Shown in pieces: positions 27,650 to 36,045 of a DNA stretch of 64,000 bases. The notes below the pieces were generated by a model. The model was not told the DNA's origin. It saw nothing but the letters and a program-made list of their open reading frames with translations, and did not search any database. Location of the stretch: contig NCCZ01000002.1 of NCBI GenBank assembly GCA_002279935.1, positions 248,001 through 312,000 on the forward strand, in the 5' to 3' direction. Each line of letters starts with the position of its first letter. Positions within the stretch are counted from its first letter, which is position 1. The position numbers and the translations under genes are program-made. The stretch comes from Hyphomicrobium sp. 12-62-95 (GTDB lineage Bacteria; Pseudomonadota; Alphaproteobacteria; Rhizobiales; Hyphomicrobiaceae).

Positions 27650-27664
27650 TTAATGATTTGTTAA
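27650..27664. promoter_or_regulatory. CtrA-type box TTAA-N7-TTAA between two glycosyltransferase genes
   Basis: TTAA-TGATTTG-TTAA followed by C, a perfect match to the full CtrA recognition sequence of alphaproteobacteria. It is embedded in a larger inverted repeat, CCGTTAA-N7-TTAACGG (27647-27667). It lies 38 bases before the GT2 start (27702) and 140 bases before the divergent start at 27510. The region is AT-rich relative to its surroundings. Confidence 0.7.
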
Positions 27665-27701
27665 CGGCGGGCGCGCGGCAGCCTTCGGAGCCGCTCACTT
27701 G

Positions 27702-28706
27702 ATGTCCGCCCGTCAGATCGACGTTTCAATCCTGATCGTCAGCTACAATACGCGTGCAATGACGCTCGAGGCGATCGCGTCGGTTGTGCGCGAGACGCGG
27801 GACGTGAGCTTTGAAATCATCGTTGTCGACAACGCGTCGACCGATGGGTCGGCGGACGCGATTGCCGCGCATCCGGCGCAGCCTACGCTCATTCGTTTGA
27901 CTGAAAACATCGGGTTCGGGCGGGGCAACAATCTTGCAGCCGAGCACGCAACGGGTGAATTCGTGTTGCTGCTCAATCCCGATACGGTGGTGACGGAGCG
28001 GGCCATCGACCGGCTGGTCGCGTTCGCGCGGGCGAGCAAGCGGGCCATGATCTGGGGCGGGCGGACAGTGTTTGCCGATGGGCAGCTCAACCCCGCGTCG
28101 TGCTGGCAACGGATCACGCTGTGGAACCTTCTCATGCGGGCGACAGGGCTTGCGGGGATTTTTTCGCAGTCGAGCGTCTTCAATCCGGAAGCCTACGGCG
28201 GCTGGGCGCGTGACAGCGTGCGCGAGGTCGATATCGTGTCGGGCTGCTTTCTCCTCATTCCGCGCAGCATCTGGCTGGCGCTCGGCGGCTTCGATCCGGC
28301 GTTCTTCATGTATGGGGAAGAAGCGGATTTGTGTCTGCGCGCGCGGCGGATCGGAGCGAAACCAATGGTGACGCCCGAGGCGACGATTGTGCACTACGGC
28401 GGCGCGTCGGAAGCGACGCGGTCGGGCAAGATGATTAAACTGCTGGCGGCGAAGGCGACGTTGATCGACCGGCATTGGCCGCGCGGGATGGTGGGACTTG
28501 GCCAGTTTCTGCTGATGCTCTGGCCGTTGTCGCGATGGATCGCGCTTGAAGCGATAGCGCGCCTGCAAGGAGATGCGGTGAAGCGCGAAGCGGCGCGGAC
28601 GTGGCGGACGATTTGGCAGGCGCGGGCCGAGTGGCGGACGGGATATCCGGACATGGCCACGAGCGCGTCATGTCCTGCACGCCTCGTCACCGCAGCGGGG
28701 GCATGA
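27702..28706 (+). CDS. Glycosyltransferase family 2 (rhamnosyltransferase-like)
   Basis: A protein of about 334 residues with a GT-A fold: VSILIVSYNTRAMT at the N-terminus, VVDNASTDGS, the metal/nucleotide motif region LLNPDTVV near residue 95, and VSGCFLLIPRSIW followed by GEEADLCLRA, the ED acid pair of WbbL-type enzymes. It adds a sugar (rhamnosyl is a common activity in this subgroup) to the growing repeat unit. ATG 27702 directly follows a possible TTG 27699. First gene of a three-gene run (GT2, GT-like, flippase) with 1-base spacing and then a 4-base overlap. Confidence 0.88.
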   Translation: MSARQIDVSILIVSYNTRAMTLEAIASVVRETRDVSFEIIVVDNASTDGSADAIAAHPAQPTLIRLTENIGFGRGNNLAAEHATGEFVLLLNPDTVVTERAIDRLVAFARASKRAMIWGGRTVFADGQLNPASCWQRITLWNLLMRATGLAGIFSQSSVFNPEAYGGWARDSVREVDIVSGCFLLIPRSIWLALGGFDPAFFMYGEEADLCLRARRIGAKPMVTPEATIVHYGGASEATRSGKMIKLLAAKATLIDRHWPRGMVGLGQFLLMLWPLSRWIALEAIARLQGDAVKREAARTWRTIWQARAEWRTGYPDMATSASCPARLVTAAGA

Positions 28707-28707
28707 A

Positions 28708-29532
28708 ATGACACAGAGTGCACCCAACATTCTGACTGCGGCGGCCTATGGCGGCAAGGGAACGCCGCGGTATTCCGTTGGCACACTCGTGACCAACCTC
28801 GAGCAATATGCGGCGATGCGGGCATCGTTTGCAGCGCACGGGTTTGACGGATCCAACACCGAGTTCCTGTATCTCGACAATCGGGGGCCGGATCAGACGG
28901 GCGCCTATCGCGGGCTGAATGCGCTGCTGCATGCGGCGCGGGGACGGCATGTTGTTTTATGCCATCAGGATGTGCTGTTGATCGGCGATGGCGCGGCGGC
29001 GCTGGAGCGCTGCCTTGACGATCTTGATCGCCGCGATGCCAATTGGGCGCTGGCTGGAAATGCAGGCGGAACGGGACCTGGCGCGCTGGTGATGCGCATT
29101 TCCGATCCGCACGGGGTTGATCGGCGGATGGGCGATCTGCCGGCACGCGTGATGAGTTTGGATGAAAACTTCATTGTCGTGAAGCGTAGTGCGCGGGTCG
29201 GCTGCTCGGCCGATCTCGACAGCTTTCATTTTTACGGCGCGGATCTGTGTCTCAACGCGGATGTGGCGGGGTACAGCGCCTGGGTGATCGATTTTCATCT
29301 GAAGCACCTGTCGGGCGGACGAAAGAGCGCGGATTTCTTTGCGGCCGAGGCAGCATTCCGCACGAAGTGGAACCATGCGCTGCGGCCGCGCTGGATGCAG
29401 ACCACATGTGCGCTCCTGAGACTTTCGGGCTTCGGGCCCGATCGCGTTGCCGGGCGTGTGGCGGCGCGTCCGCTGGCCGGTCTGTTGCGGCGAATGCCGG
29501 GTCAGCGGCCGTCTACAAAGGCCGCCGAATGA
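28708..29532 (+). CDS. Glycosyltransferase-like protein (Glyco_tranf_2_5 type)
   Basis: A 274-residue protein that lacks a full GT2 N-terminus but has TEFLYLDNRG, GAYRGLNALLHAARG and VVLCHQDVLL, the pattern of the Glyco_tranf_2_5 family. In these proteins the HQDV segment replaces the DxD motif. A second conserved block is SFHFYGADLCLNADVAGY. It is probably a transferase for one repeat-unit sugar; the donor is unknown. It starts one base after the GT2 stop, and its own stop overlaps the flippase start (ATGA), so it is translationally coupled on both sides. Confidence 0.78.
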   Translation: MTQSAPNILTAAAYGGKGTPRYSVGTLVTNLEQYAAMRASFAAHGFDGSNTEFLYLDNRGPDQTGAYRGLNALLHAARGRHVVLCHQDVLLIGDGAAALERCLDDLDRRDANWALAGNAGGTGPGALVMRISDPHGVDRRMGDLPARVMSLDENFIVVKRSARVGCSADLDSFHFYGADLCLNADVAGYSAWVIDFHLKHLSGGRKSADFFAAEAAFRTKWNHALRPRWMQTTCALLRLSGFGPDRVAGRVAARPLAGLLRRMPGQRPSTKAAE

Positions 29533-30983
29533 CCGGGATGGCGCCACCTCCGCCAGTGACAATGTCGCGCCGCGTCGCGGGGCAAGGCGCGCTGCTGCTC
29601 GGCGGGTTTGCCGGTGCGCAGGCGATGGCGTTCGTGCGCAATGCGATGCTCGGGCACATGCTGGCCAAGGGCGACTTTGGTGTGGCGGCGATCCTGACAC
29701 TGTTGCTGCAATTGCTCGACAGTCTGACCGATCTCGGTGTGGACCGGTTGATCGTGCAGGCAAAGGACGGCGACGACGCGCGCTTCGTGGCGACGAACCA
29801 TACGGCTCTTGTCATTCGCGGGCTGTTGATCGGGACGCTGCTGTTCGTCTCGTCCGGGGCCATCGCGGACTTCTTCGCGGTGCCCGATGCGGCGGCGGCG
29901 ATTGCGGCGATTGCACTCGTTCCGGTGTTGCGGGGATTTCAGCATCTGGATGCGCGGCGCGCACAGCGGCGCTTGAACAGCCGGCCGTTCGTGTGGATCG
30001 AGGTGGCGCCGCAGGCTGTGGCGCTGGCGTTGACATGGCCCGTGGTCAGATATGTTCCGGATTTTCAGGCGGTGGTTTGGCTGTCGCTGGCGCAGGCGAT
30101 CACGGCGCTGGCCGTGTCGCATGCCGTTGCCGAGCGGCGTTACGAACTGTCGTTCGATACCGCGATTTTGAAGCGGCTCATCGATTTCGGCTGGCCGATC
30201 TGGTTGAGCGCCTTTCCGCTGGTGGCGGTCTATCACGGCGACCGCATTGTGATCGGGCGGCTTTTGGGTGTGGAAGATCTCGCTGGATATAGCGCGGCGT
30301 TTTTGTTGGCGATGGTGCCGGGGCTGATCGCCGGCAAGGTGGGGCAATCGCTGATGCTGCCGGTGTTTGCTGACGCCCGGGGCGATGCGGAGCAATTGAA
30401 GCGGCGGTTTGCGGCGCTGTCTGAGGCGACAGCGATCGCGGCTGCCATCTACCTCGCGACGGCCATTCTTGCGGGGGGGGACATTCTGCGCATCGCGTTC
30501 GGACCCAACTATGTGGGGCTTGGGGGCGTGATGGCGTGGCTCGCCGCGATGTGGGCTGTGCGCATGCTGCAGGCCGTGCCGGGGATGCTGCTTTTGTCGG
30601 TGGGCGAAACGAAGCCGTTTCTGGTTGCCGGGCTGATCCGATCTCTCGCACTCATTCCGGCAACCGCCGTGGCGCTGATGGGCTATGGGTTGGAAGCTGT
30701 GGCGGCGATGGGGCTTTTGGGCGAGGTGGCTTCGCTGGCGTACGTCGCCTGGCGAATGGAGGCTCAGGAGCGGGGGCTCTGCCGCATCTTCGCACAACGC
30801 GCGCTGTTTCTGCTGCCGGCCGGACTGTTGGCGGCGGCAGCCCATCTTCTCACCTCAGGCGCTGCGAGCGAAGCCCTCGTCCATGCCGGAGCGCTGAGTG
30901 TTGTGCTCTGTGCAATCACAGCGGCGGCTGTGCTTGTGATGCCAGAGACGCGCGGCCGCGTGCACGGCTTGCTGCGCGTCTGA
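29529..30983 (+). CDS. Polysaccharide repeat-unit flippase (Wzx-like, MOP family)
   Basis: A 484-residue membrane protein with 12-14 predicted transmembrane segments, starting with GQGALLLGGFAGAQAMAFVRN as in Wzx/RfbX flippases of the MOP superfamily. It should move undecaprenyl-linked repeat units to the periplasmic face for polymerisation. ATG 29529 overlaps the upstream stop codon by four bases; a longer frame back to 29247 lies inside the preceding gene and is rejected. Presence of this protein with the polymerase and priming enzyme identifies the locus as Wzx/Wzy-dependent. Confidence 0.88.
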   Translation: MTGMAPPPPVTMSRRVAGQGALLLGGFAGAQAMAFVRNAMLGHMLAKGDFGVAAILTLLLQLLDSLTDLGVDRLIVQAKDGDDARFVATNHTALVIRGLLIGTLLFVSSGAIADFFAVPDAAAAIAAIALVPVLRGFQHLDARRAQRRLNSRPFVWIEVAPQAVALALTWPVVRYVPDFQAVVWLSLAQAITALAVSHAVAERRYELSFDTAILKRLIDFGWPIWLSAFPLVAVYHGDRIVIGRLLGVEDLAGYSAAFLLAMVPGLIAGKVGQSLMLPVFADARGDAEQLKRRFAALSEATAIAAAIYLATAILAGGDILRIAFGPNYVGLGGVMAWLAAMWAVRMLQAVPGMLLLSVGETKPFLVAGLIRSLALIPATAVALMGYGLEAVAAMGLLGEVASLAYVAWRMEAQERGLCRIFAQRALFLLPAGLLAAAAHLLTSGAASEALVHAGALSVVLCAITAAAVLVMPETRGRVHGLLRV

Positions 30984-31007
30984 TTTTTTGTAAGGGCGCG
31001 ACTCCAA

Positions 31008-32351
31008 TTAGTCGTGTGCCGGCATGGCGAGCGGGCGGGTTGCAGCGCTGACCTTGGAGCCCAGCGCCGTTTCGTAGGCGGCCAGAAGCCGGCCGCGCTC
31101 TTCGTCCCAACGCAGAAGCGATTTGGCGCGGGCGATGCCTTCGGCGGCGGTGCGGTCGCGCAGGTCCTGGTCATCCAGAAGATGCAACATCTGGGTGGCC
31201 AGCGAGCGCGGGCAGTTGTCCTTGGCGTAGATGGCGGCGTCGGCGGCCATCTTGCGGCCTTCGATGAGATCGAAGCCCACGAACGGAATGCCGAGCGTCA
31301 TGTACTCGAACACCTTATTCATGGAGATCTTGTCGTTATAGACGTTCTTGGGGTCGGGGATGATGCCGATGTCGAACGTCGACATGGCGGTCAACAGCGG
31401 GGTTCCAGACTGGAAGCCCGGGAAAGTAATGTAATCCTGCATGCCGCGCTCGATCGTGAGCTTTTCCAGTAGCGGCAATTCGGTGCCGGTGCCGACGATC
31501 AGGGCCTGAACATCCGTGCGGCCGTGTTCGCGCACAATGGCGTTCATGGCCTCGACGATGAGGTCAACGCCGTCTTGAGCGCCCATGATGCCGACGAAGC
31601 CGACGAGGTGTTTGCGGCCATTCTTCAGTGTGGGATCGGCCTCGACGCGGCGGAAGCGGCTGGTATCGGGGACGGAGCGCACGATAAAGACGCGGTCCTT
31701 TTCCATGCCGCCACGGCCAATCGCGATATCTCGGAAGGTTTCATTGGTGGCGATGGCGACGTCGGCGACGCGGAAGGTCTGGCGCTCCAGGAAGCCCAGC
31801 AAGCGATGCCAAGCCCCTCTGCGGCCGAATTTGGCTTCGTAGAGTTCAGGGTTGATATCGTGGTGGTCGAAGACGAACGGCTTGCCGAACAGATACTTCC
31901 AGAACGCGCCGATGATGAAGAGAAGGTCGGGCGGGTTGCACGCCTGGACCACGTCGAAGCCGACCTTGAAGTAGGCTTTGACGGAGAGGACGAATTCAAA
32001 GAACAGCGCGGTGGAATACTCGGCCGCATAGCCGAGCGGTCCGCGAGCTTCGATGGGAAGGGGATGGCGAAAGACGTGGATACCGTCCAGCCGTTCGTAG
32101 GGGGCGGTGTATTTGCCGCCTTTCGGGCAAACGACGGAAACTTTGTATCCTGCGTCGCGCAAGGCGCACGCTTCCTGCCACACGCGCCGGTCGAGCGGCA
32201 CGGTCAGGTTTTCGACGATGATGAGGATACCTGGCTGGCGCGTTCCCACGACGCGGTCCTTCCCAACAGATGCTTCCCGAGCGGCCGTACCGGCGCGCCC
32301 TCTTTCCAGATGCATCCTGGGACAGCCGAGTAAATGTTCTCCTGCCGACAT
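31008..32351 (-). CDS. Glycosyltransferase family 4
   Basis: A protein of about 447 residues with GT-B fold. The N-terminal domain starts ILIIVENLTVPLDRRVWQEA, and the C-terminal domain has LVGFVGIMGAQDGVDL, QALIVGTGTELPLL and the donor-site motif KVFEYMTLGIPFVGFD. This is the common GT4 layout of exopolysaccharide enzymes. Starts at 32351 (MSAGEHLLG) and 32315 (MHLERGRAG) are both possible; neither has a strong ribosome binding site, and the family-like part begins about 20 residues after the second. It converges with the flippase gene, and a CtrA box lies about 100 bases upstream. Confidence 0.86.
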   Translation of the reverse strand: MSAGEHLLGCPRMHLERGRAGTAAREASVGKDRVVGTRQPGILIIVENLTVPLDRRVWQEACALRDAGYKVSVVCPKGGKYTAPYERLDGIHVFRHPLPIEARGPLGYAAEYSTALFFEFVLSVKAYFKVGFDVVQACNPPDLLFIIGAFWKYLFGKPFVFDHHDINPELYEAKFGRRGAWHRLLGFLERQTFRVADVAIATNETFRDIAIGRGGMEKDRVFIVRSVPDTSRFRRVEADPTLKNGRKHLVGFVGIMGAQDGVDLIVEAMNAIVREHGRTDVQALIVGTGTELPLLEKLTIERGMQDYITFPGFQSGTPLLTAMSTFDIGIIPDPKNVYNDKISMNKVFEYMTLGIPFVGFDLIEGRKMAADAAIYAKDNCPRSLATQMLHLLDDQDLRDRTAAEGIARAKSLLRWDEERGRLLAAYETALGSKVSAATRPLAMPAHD

Positions 32352-32450
32352 GGCTCGAATTGTCGTGAGATTTGTCCCACTTCGGGACGGATGCGCGAAA
32401 ACATGCGGAATTTTTGCGGGCACGGATCTTGCGAGATTGACGGGGTGAGT

Positions 32451-32465
32451 TTAACCCTTCGTTAA
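32451..32465. promoter_or_regulatory. CtrA-type box TTAA-N7-TTAA between the GT4 gene and a small gene
   Basis: TTAA-CCCTTCG-TTAA; read on the minus strand it is TTAAC-GAAGGG-TTAA. It is a perfect half-site pair at N7 spacing. The box ends 23 bases before the GTG of the small gene at 32489 and lies 100 bases upstream of the GT4 start at 32351. The second distance is suitable for activation of the GT4 promoter; the first would overlap a start region and suggests repression or co-regulation. Confidence 0.65.
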
Positions 32466-32488
32466 GGTCTGACGAGGAGCTGCCCCCC

Positions 32489-32725
32489 GTGTTTCGTATT
32501 TCGCGTGAACGTCCCTGGCCGCCGGCGATCGATCTTGCAACTGTGCGCGAGACATTGATCTATATGCGCGATGATGCGCGTGCAGTTCCGGGTCTGGAAA
32601 ATGTTGCGCAGTCGCTGGATGCGGCCATCCGAGACGTCGACGCTGCTGAGGCGAAACTGACGCCGGTTTCATATAGCCCGATTGCGTCGCGGTTTTTGCC
32701 CGCGCGCCTGCGCACGACGCCTTGA
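32489..32725 (+). CDS. Small conserved hypothetical protein
   Basis: A 78-residue cytoplasmic protein, probably helical, with no signal peptide or cysteine. The core is DLATVRETLIYMRDD followed by LENVAQSLDAAIRDVDAAE, which looks like a short helical hairpin. It starts with GTG 32489, decided by GAGGAG at 32474-32479. I recall similar short proteins as hypotheticals in Rhizobiales but know no function. The CtrA-type box just upstream makes cell-cycle control plausible. Confidence 0.7.
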   Translation: MFRISRERPWPPAIDLATVRETLIYMRDDARAVPGLENVAQSLDAAIRDVDAAEAKLTPVSYSPIASRFLPARLRTTP

Positions 32726-32728
32726 GCG

Positions 32729-33670
32729 CTAGAAGTCGACTTCGACGCTGAGTTTTAGAGTTGCATCTGGCGTGTTGTCGTTGAGGCCCGCCAAGAGGCC
32801 GAGCCCAACAGAGACCTCGCTGCTTTCAATCTCGCCGTCGCTGTCGCGGCGCGGATCCGGCCGGAGGCTGCGGCCGACGTCATACGTATAATATAAGATC
32901 GGGCCTATGCGGTGCTGGTCGTGGTCGCCGAAGGCGAGGGCCGCTTCCCCGCGTGTGCCCGTGGCACCGAGACGCTCGACCGTGCCATAGGCTTCGATGG
33001 CGAGTGTCCACGTCTCAGAAAACTCATAGGCGACTTTTGCGGCGTAGGCGAAATCCCACTTGTCGTCCTTGATGCCATCCTCGTCAGGGTCGCCACCAAA
33101 GTCGTGCACCAGCATCGGGACTGCAGACAGCAGCCAAGGGCCCGAGGCGTATTCGAAGATCGGCCCCATGATCAAGCTCATCTGTTCGCCGGACTCGAGG
33201 GGGCGTTCGAACTCTACGACGGTTCCAAATCCAAAGCCGTCGCCATCGCGCGGGATGAAGACCGCAATGAGTTCGGTTCCGATTTCGTCGAGTTTGATGG
33301 CGGCAAAGCCGTTAGCCTCGGCTGGCGACGACGGATCATCAATGCGCTCTTCTTCGAATTCGATCCCGATGCGCATTTTGAGATAGCGGGTGAAGCCCAT
33401 TTCCATTTCGAGGGCTTCGCGCTGCTTGATCACGGCGTTGTCGTCGTAGATTTCTTCGTCGCCAACGACGGCGGACTCACGGCGGGGCTGGCCGAAGGTC
33501 CAGGCGTTCTGACTTTGGAATTCAAGGTAACCGGGTGCGGACTCGAGGGTTTTCAACTCGAACTGACCGATCGCTGGATCGGCGCCGGCGGGTGACCCAG
33601 CGCCGAACATGGCCCCCAGAATGGTTAAGGCACTGAGGATGAAAATTTGGGGGCATGATCTTGGATGCAC
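32729..33670 (-). CDS. Putative outer-membrane beta-barrel protein
   Basis: A 313-residue protein with a signal peptide (hydrophobic ILSALTILGAMFGAGSPAGA, near 10-29), then alternating strand-like segments with acidic loops (for example DFGGDPDEDGIKDD, which resembles a calcium-binding loop) and the C-terminal strand LKLSVEVDF ending in phenylalanine. This is what a medium-size barrel looks like; I cannot name a family with certainty. It converges with the small gene at 32489-32725, with three bases between the stop codons. Confidence 0.68.
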   Translation of the reverse strand: MHPRSCPQIFILSALTILGAMFGAGSPAGADPAIGQFELKTLESAPGYLEFQSQNAWTFGQPRRESAVVGDEEIYDDNAVIKQREALEMEMGFTRYLKMRIGIEFEEERIDDPSSPAEANGFAAIKLDEIGTELIAVFIPRDGDGFGFGTVVEFERPLESGEQMSLIMGPIFEYASGPWLLSAVPMLVHDFGGDPDEDGIKDDKWDFAYAAKVAYEFSETWTLAIEAYGTVERLGATGTRGEAALAFGDHDQHRIGPILYYTYDVGRSLRPDPRRDSDGEIESSEVSVGLGLLAGLNDNTPDATLKLSVEVDF

Positions 33671-34316
33671 TCGGGCGCCTGCTTTTTAGAAACTTTTTTC
33701 TTGCCCAACTTTACGAATTTTCCCGAACGGTGCCACTTTATAGGACTTTTTCCCGGTCAAATTTGTTGATCCGTGCCCAAGCGTGATGTGGATGTCACGC
33801 GGCCCGCCTCCTTTTTGTCAGCGTTCGAAGGCAGCAGGGGGCTTGATCTCAGGGGACCAAGCCTAGGCAGCGTGCGGGTTTTGCTGCATTTTTTCTGTTG
33901 TCGATGGGCCTATCCGCAGCCGCATCTAACCGTTGCTTTCATGTTCGGCGCACCGGCCTACGACAGGCGCCGGCTTCTCCGCCCTGCGATCGCGATCATC
34001 AGCTTTAATCGCGACGCACTTCCCCGACGGGCCGAGTCTGGAACCGTTCTGAGGAAAAGTCCTTGATCGCCAGTACCTTCGCCCGCTATCTCATGACCGC
34101 CAAAGCGCAAATGAAGGACCGTCCAGACACCACACGCGCTTCTGCATTTTAAGCAGTGTCCGCCCCGGACGGGCCAGAATTGTGATGTTATAAAGAGACC
34201 GGTCTTAGGGCTGGCAACACAGGCGGCACGGGTCTGGCGCAGCGCCAATGACAATGAATACCGACGTGACCACGACGGCATCAAGACCGTCGGGTGCGAT
34301 CCTGGGGAGAGACGAC
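33671..34316. other. 646-base stretch without a supported gene
   Basis: The first 110 bases are AT-richer than the window (TTTTTTCTTGCCC and CTTTATAGGACTTTTTCCC) and probably hold the promoter of the minus-strand barrel gene. The inverted repeat GCGTGA-N8-TCACGC lies at about 33782-33801. A 97-codon frame at 33773-34066 has no protein-like composition and is not accepted. The last 100 bases must contain the promoter for the secreted protein and exbB operon. No RNA gene recognised. Confidence 0.5.
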
Positions 34317-34790
34317 TTGAAATCGAATTGTTCACTTCGCAGCATGCGCCTGTCCGCCCTTGTGTTGATCGCGCCGGTCATGGCCGCTCTGACGCCAGCT
34401 GCCATCGCCGGCGAGAGTGCTCCGGCCGCTGCCGCCGTTGCGCCTGCCATCACGGTTGAGCTTAATAAGCTCGAGACCGTCGAAAAGGGCTGCCGAGTTT
34501 ACACGGTGGTCGACAATCCAGGTTCGACCGCGTTTCAAACGTTCAAACTCGATCTCATCCTCTTTCACACTGATGGTGTCATCGGACGCCGACTGATGCT
34601 GGATCTGGCACCGCTCAAGAGCGCCAAGAAGACCGTCAAGATGTTCGATCTGGATGGAACGGCTTGCGATAAAATCGGCAGCTTCCTCGTCCACGACGTG
34701 ATGGAATGCAAGACGGATGCAGGTCCGGCCGACAAGTGTCTTGATGCGATCACGCTGAAGTCACTCAGTAACGTGCAGATTTCCAAGTAA
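34317..34790 (+). CDS. Exported hypothetical protein upstream of exbB
   Basis: A protein of about 157 residues: a signal peptide (LRSMRLSALVLIAPVMAALTP, cleaved near AIAG), a short Ala-rich linker and a compact domain with three or more cysteines (KGCRVYTVVDN, DGTACDKIG, VMECKTDAG). The domain ITVELNKLETVEKGCRVYTV resembles proteins often found just upstream of alphaproteobacterial exbB/tolQ genes; I know no biochemical function. TTG 34317 is chosen because GGGGAGAGAC is well placed; ATG 34344 is the alternative and also gives a signal peptide. It lies 31 bases before exbB and is probably in the same operon. Confidence 0.75.
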   Translation: MKSNCSLRSMRLSALVLIAPVMAALTPAAIAGESAPAAAAVAPAITVELNKLETVEKGCRVYTVVDNPGSTAFQTFKLDLILFHTDGVIGRRLMLDLAPLKSAKKTVKMFDLDGTACDKIGSFLVHDVMECKTDAGPADKCLDAITLKSLSNVQISK

Positions 34791-34821
34791 CACGCGCAGC
34801 GCAACGCGAAGGAATAGACCC

Positions 34822-35529
34822 TTGCTCTTGACCGCAACCCCGCACTCGACGATCTCCATCACGGAGCTTATCCTCGCTGCCGATCCGATCGTTAAAGGCG
34901 TGATGCTTTTGCTCGTGCTTTCATCGGTTGCCTGCTGGGCCATCATGCTGGAGAAGTCGATCCGGACATGGCGCCTCAAGTCCGACGTCAAGGCGCTGGA
35001 AAGCCTGGCCGACGGCAACGGTGAGGCTGCGCAGGCGGATGGACTTGTGCGCCGCATTCTGGCGGCGGCCGAAAACGAGGCAGCGGACGGTGTGTCGCGC
35101 GGCGAGGCGCGCAGCGAGATCCGTGCCCGGCTTGAGCGCGCCATGAAGCAGCGCTTCAAGGGCGAACTGGAATCCATCGAAGCCGGCCTGCCGTTTCTGG
35201 CCACCATTGGCTCCGCCGCGCCGTTCATTGGCCTCTTTGGCACGGTCTGGGGCATCATGAACAGCTTTACGGCGATTGCCGCGCGCCAGGATACGAGCTT
35301 GGCGACGGTGGCGCCGGGTATCGCGGAAGCCCTGTTCGCGACCGCTTTGGGACTGGTGGCCGCTATTCCGGCCGTCATGGCCTATAACCACTATGCCGTG
35401 AAACTTGGACGGTCGAGCCAACGCGGAAACGCGGCGATTGTTGAGATTGCCAAGACTATCTCGCGGCCGCCGGCGGATGCAGGTGGGCGTGCTGGCGTCG
35501 AGCCGCTGCGCGCTGGAAAGGCATTCTGA
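34822..35529 (+). CDS. exbB: MotA/TolQ/ExbB proton channel protein
   Basis: A 235-residue inner-membrane protein with three transmembrane segments (about 23-45, 130-155 and 168-190) and the proton-channel signature GLPFLATIGSAAPFIGLFGT, continued by VWGIMNSF. With ExbD it converts proton flow into movement of the TonB-like partner. The start is TTG 34822, supported by AAGGA at 34809-34813, and no ATG is suitably placed. The stop overlaps exbD (TGATG). The exbB name rather than tolQ follows from the adjacent TonB-family gene and absence of tolA, tolB and pal. Confidence 0.9.
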   Translation: MLLTATPHSTISITELILAADPIVKGVMLLLVLSSVACWAIMLEKSIRTWRLKSDVKALESLADGNGEAAQADGLVRRILAAAENEAADGVSRGEARSEIRARLERAMKQRFKGELESIEAGLPFLATIGSAAPFIGLFGTVWGIMNSFTAIAARQDTSLATVAPGIAEALFATALGLVAAIPAVMAYNHYAVKLGRSSQRGNAAIVEIAKTISRPPADAGGRAGVEPLRAGKAF

Positions 35530-36020
35530 TGGGTATGAGCGCAAACGTCTCCTCTGGTGACGGCGAAGAGGGCGGGTATCGCCCGATGGCAGAGATCAAC
35601 ATCACACCATTCGTCGATGTGATGCTCGTCTTGCTGATCATATTCATGGTCGCAGCCCCGTTGATGGTGACGGGCGTTCCGATCGAATTGCCGAAGACGA
35701 CGGCGGCGAAGCTTGGACAGTCCAAGAAGCCGATGGTCGTGACACTGACAGCTGACGGGAAGCTTCAAATCCGCAACGATTTCGTCACGCGCGAAGCGCT
35801 GGTGGATAAGCTGCGCGAGATCCGGGCCACGGAAGGCGATGCAGTCGTGTACGTTCGCGCCGACAAGAAGAACCCCTATGGCGAGGTGATGGACCTCCTG
35901 GGGCAAGTGGGCCAAAGCGGGTTCGCGCGCGTTTCATTGTTGTCGCAACAGCCGTCGGCTGGCACCGCCGGCGGTGGTCCGGCGCCCGCAGCACCGGCCG
36001 CACCGGCCGCAACCCCTTGA
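35529..36020 (+). CDS. exbD: ExbD/TolR family biopolymer transport protein
   Basis: A 163-residue protein with a short cytoplasmic N-terminus, one membrane segment (about 30-50) preceded by EINITPFVDVMLVLLIIFMV, which contains the essential proton-carrying aspartate, and a periplasmic domain. The C-terminus is an Ala/Pro-rich tail (PAPAAPAAPAATP). It is co-translated with exbB through the overlapping TGATG and followed after 25 bases by the TonB-like gene. Confidence 0.93.
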   Translation: MGMSANVSSGDGEEGGYRPMAEINITPFVDVMLVLLIIFMVAAPLMVTGVPIELPKTTAAKLGQSKKPMVVTLTADGKLQIRNDFVTREALVDKLREIRATEGDAVVYVRADKKNPYGEVMDLLGQVGQSGFARVSLLSQQPSAGTAGGGPAPAAPAAPAATP

Positions 36021-36045
36021 TCCGGGATCTCACCACGCCGTGACC

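Noticed and set aside
33782..33801. GCGTGA-N8-TCACGC as a Crp/Fnr-type site
   Set aside because: The central spacing is eight bases where the Crp type needs six, and the flanks do not fit.
33773..34066. 97-codon plus-strand frame in the gap before the exported protein gene
   Set aside because: No protein-like pattern, no ribosome binding site, unusual composition with many Arg/Phe/Cys; it is probably chance in a promoter region.
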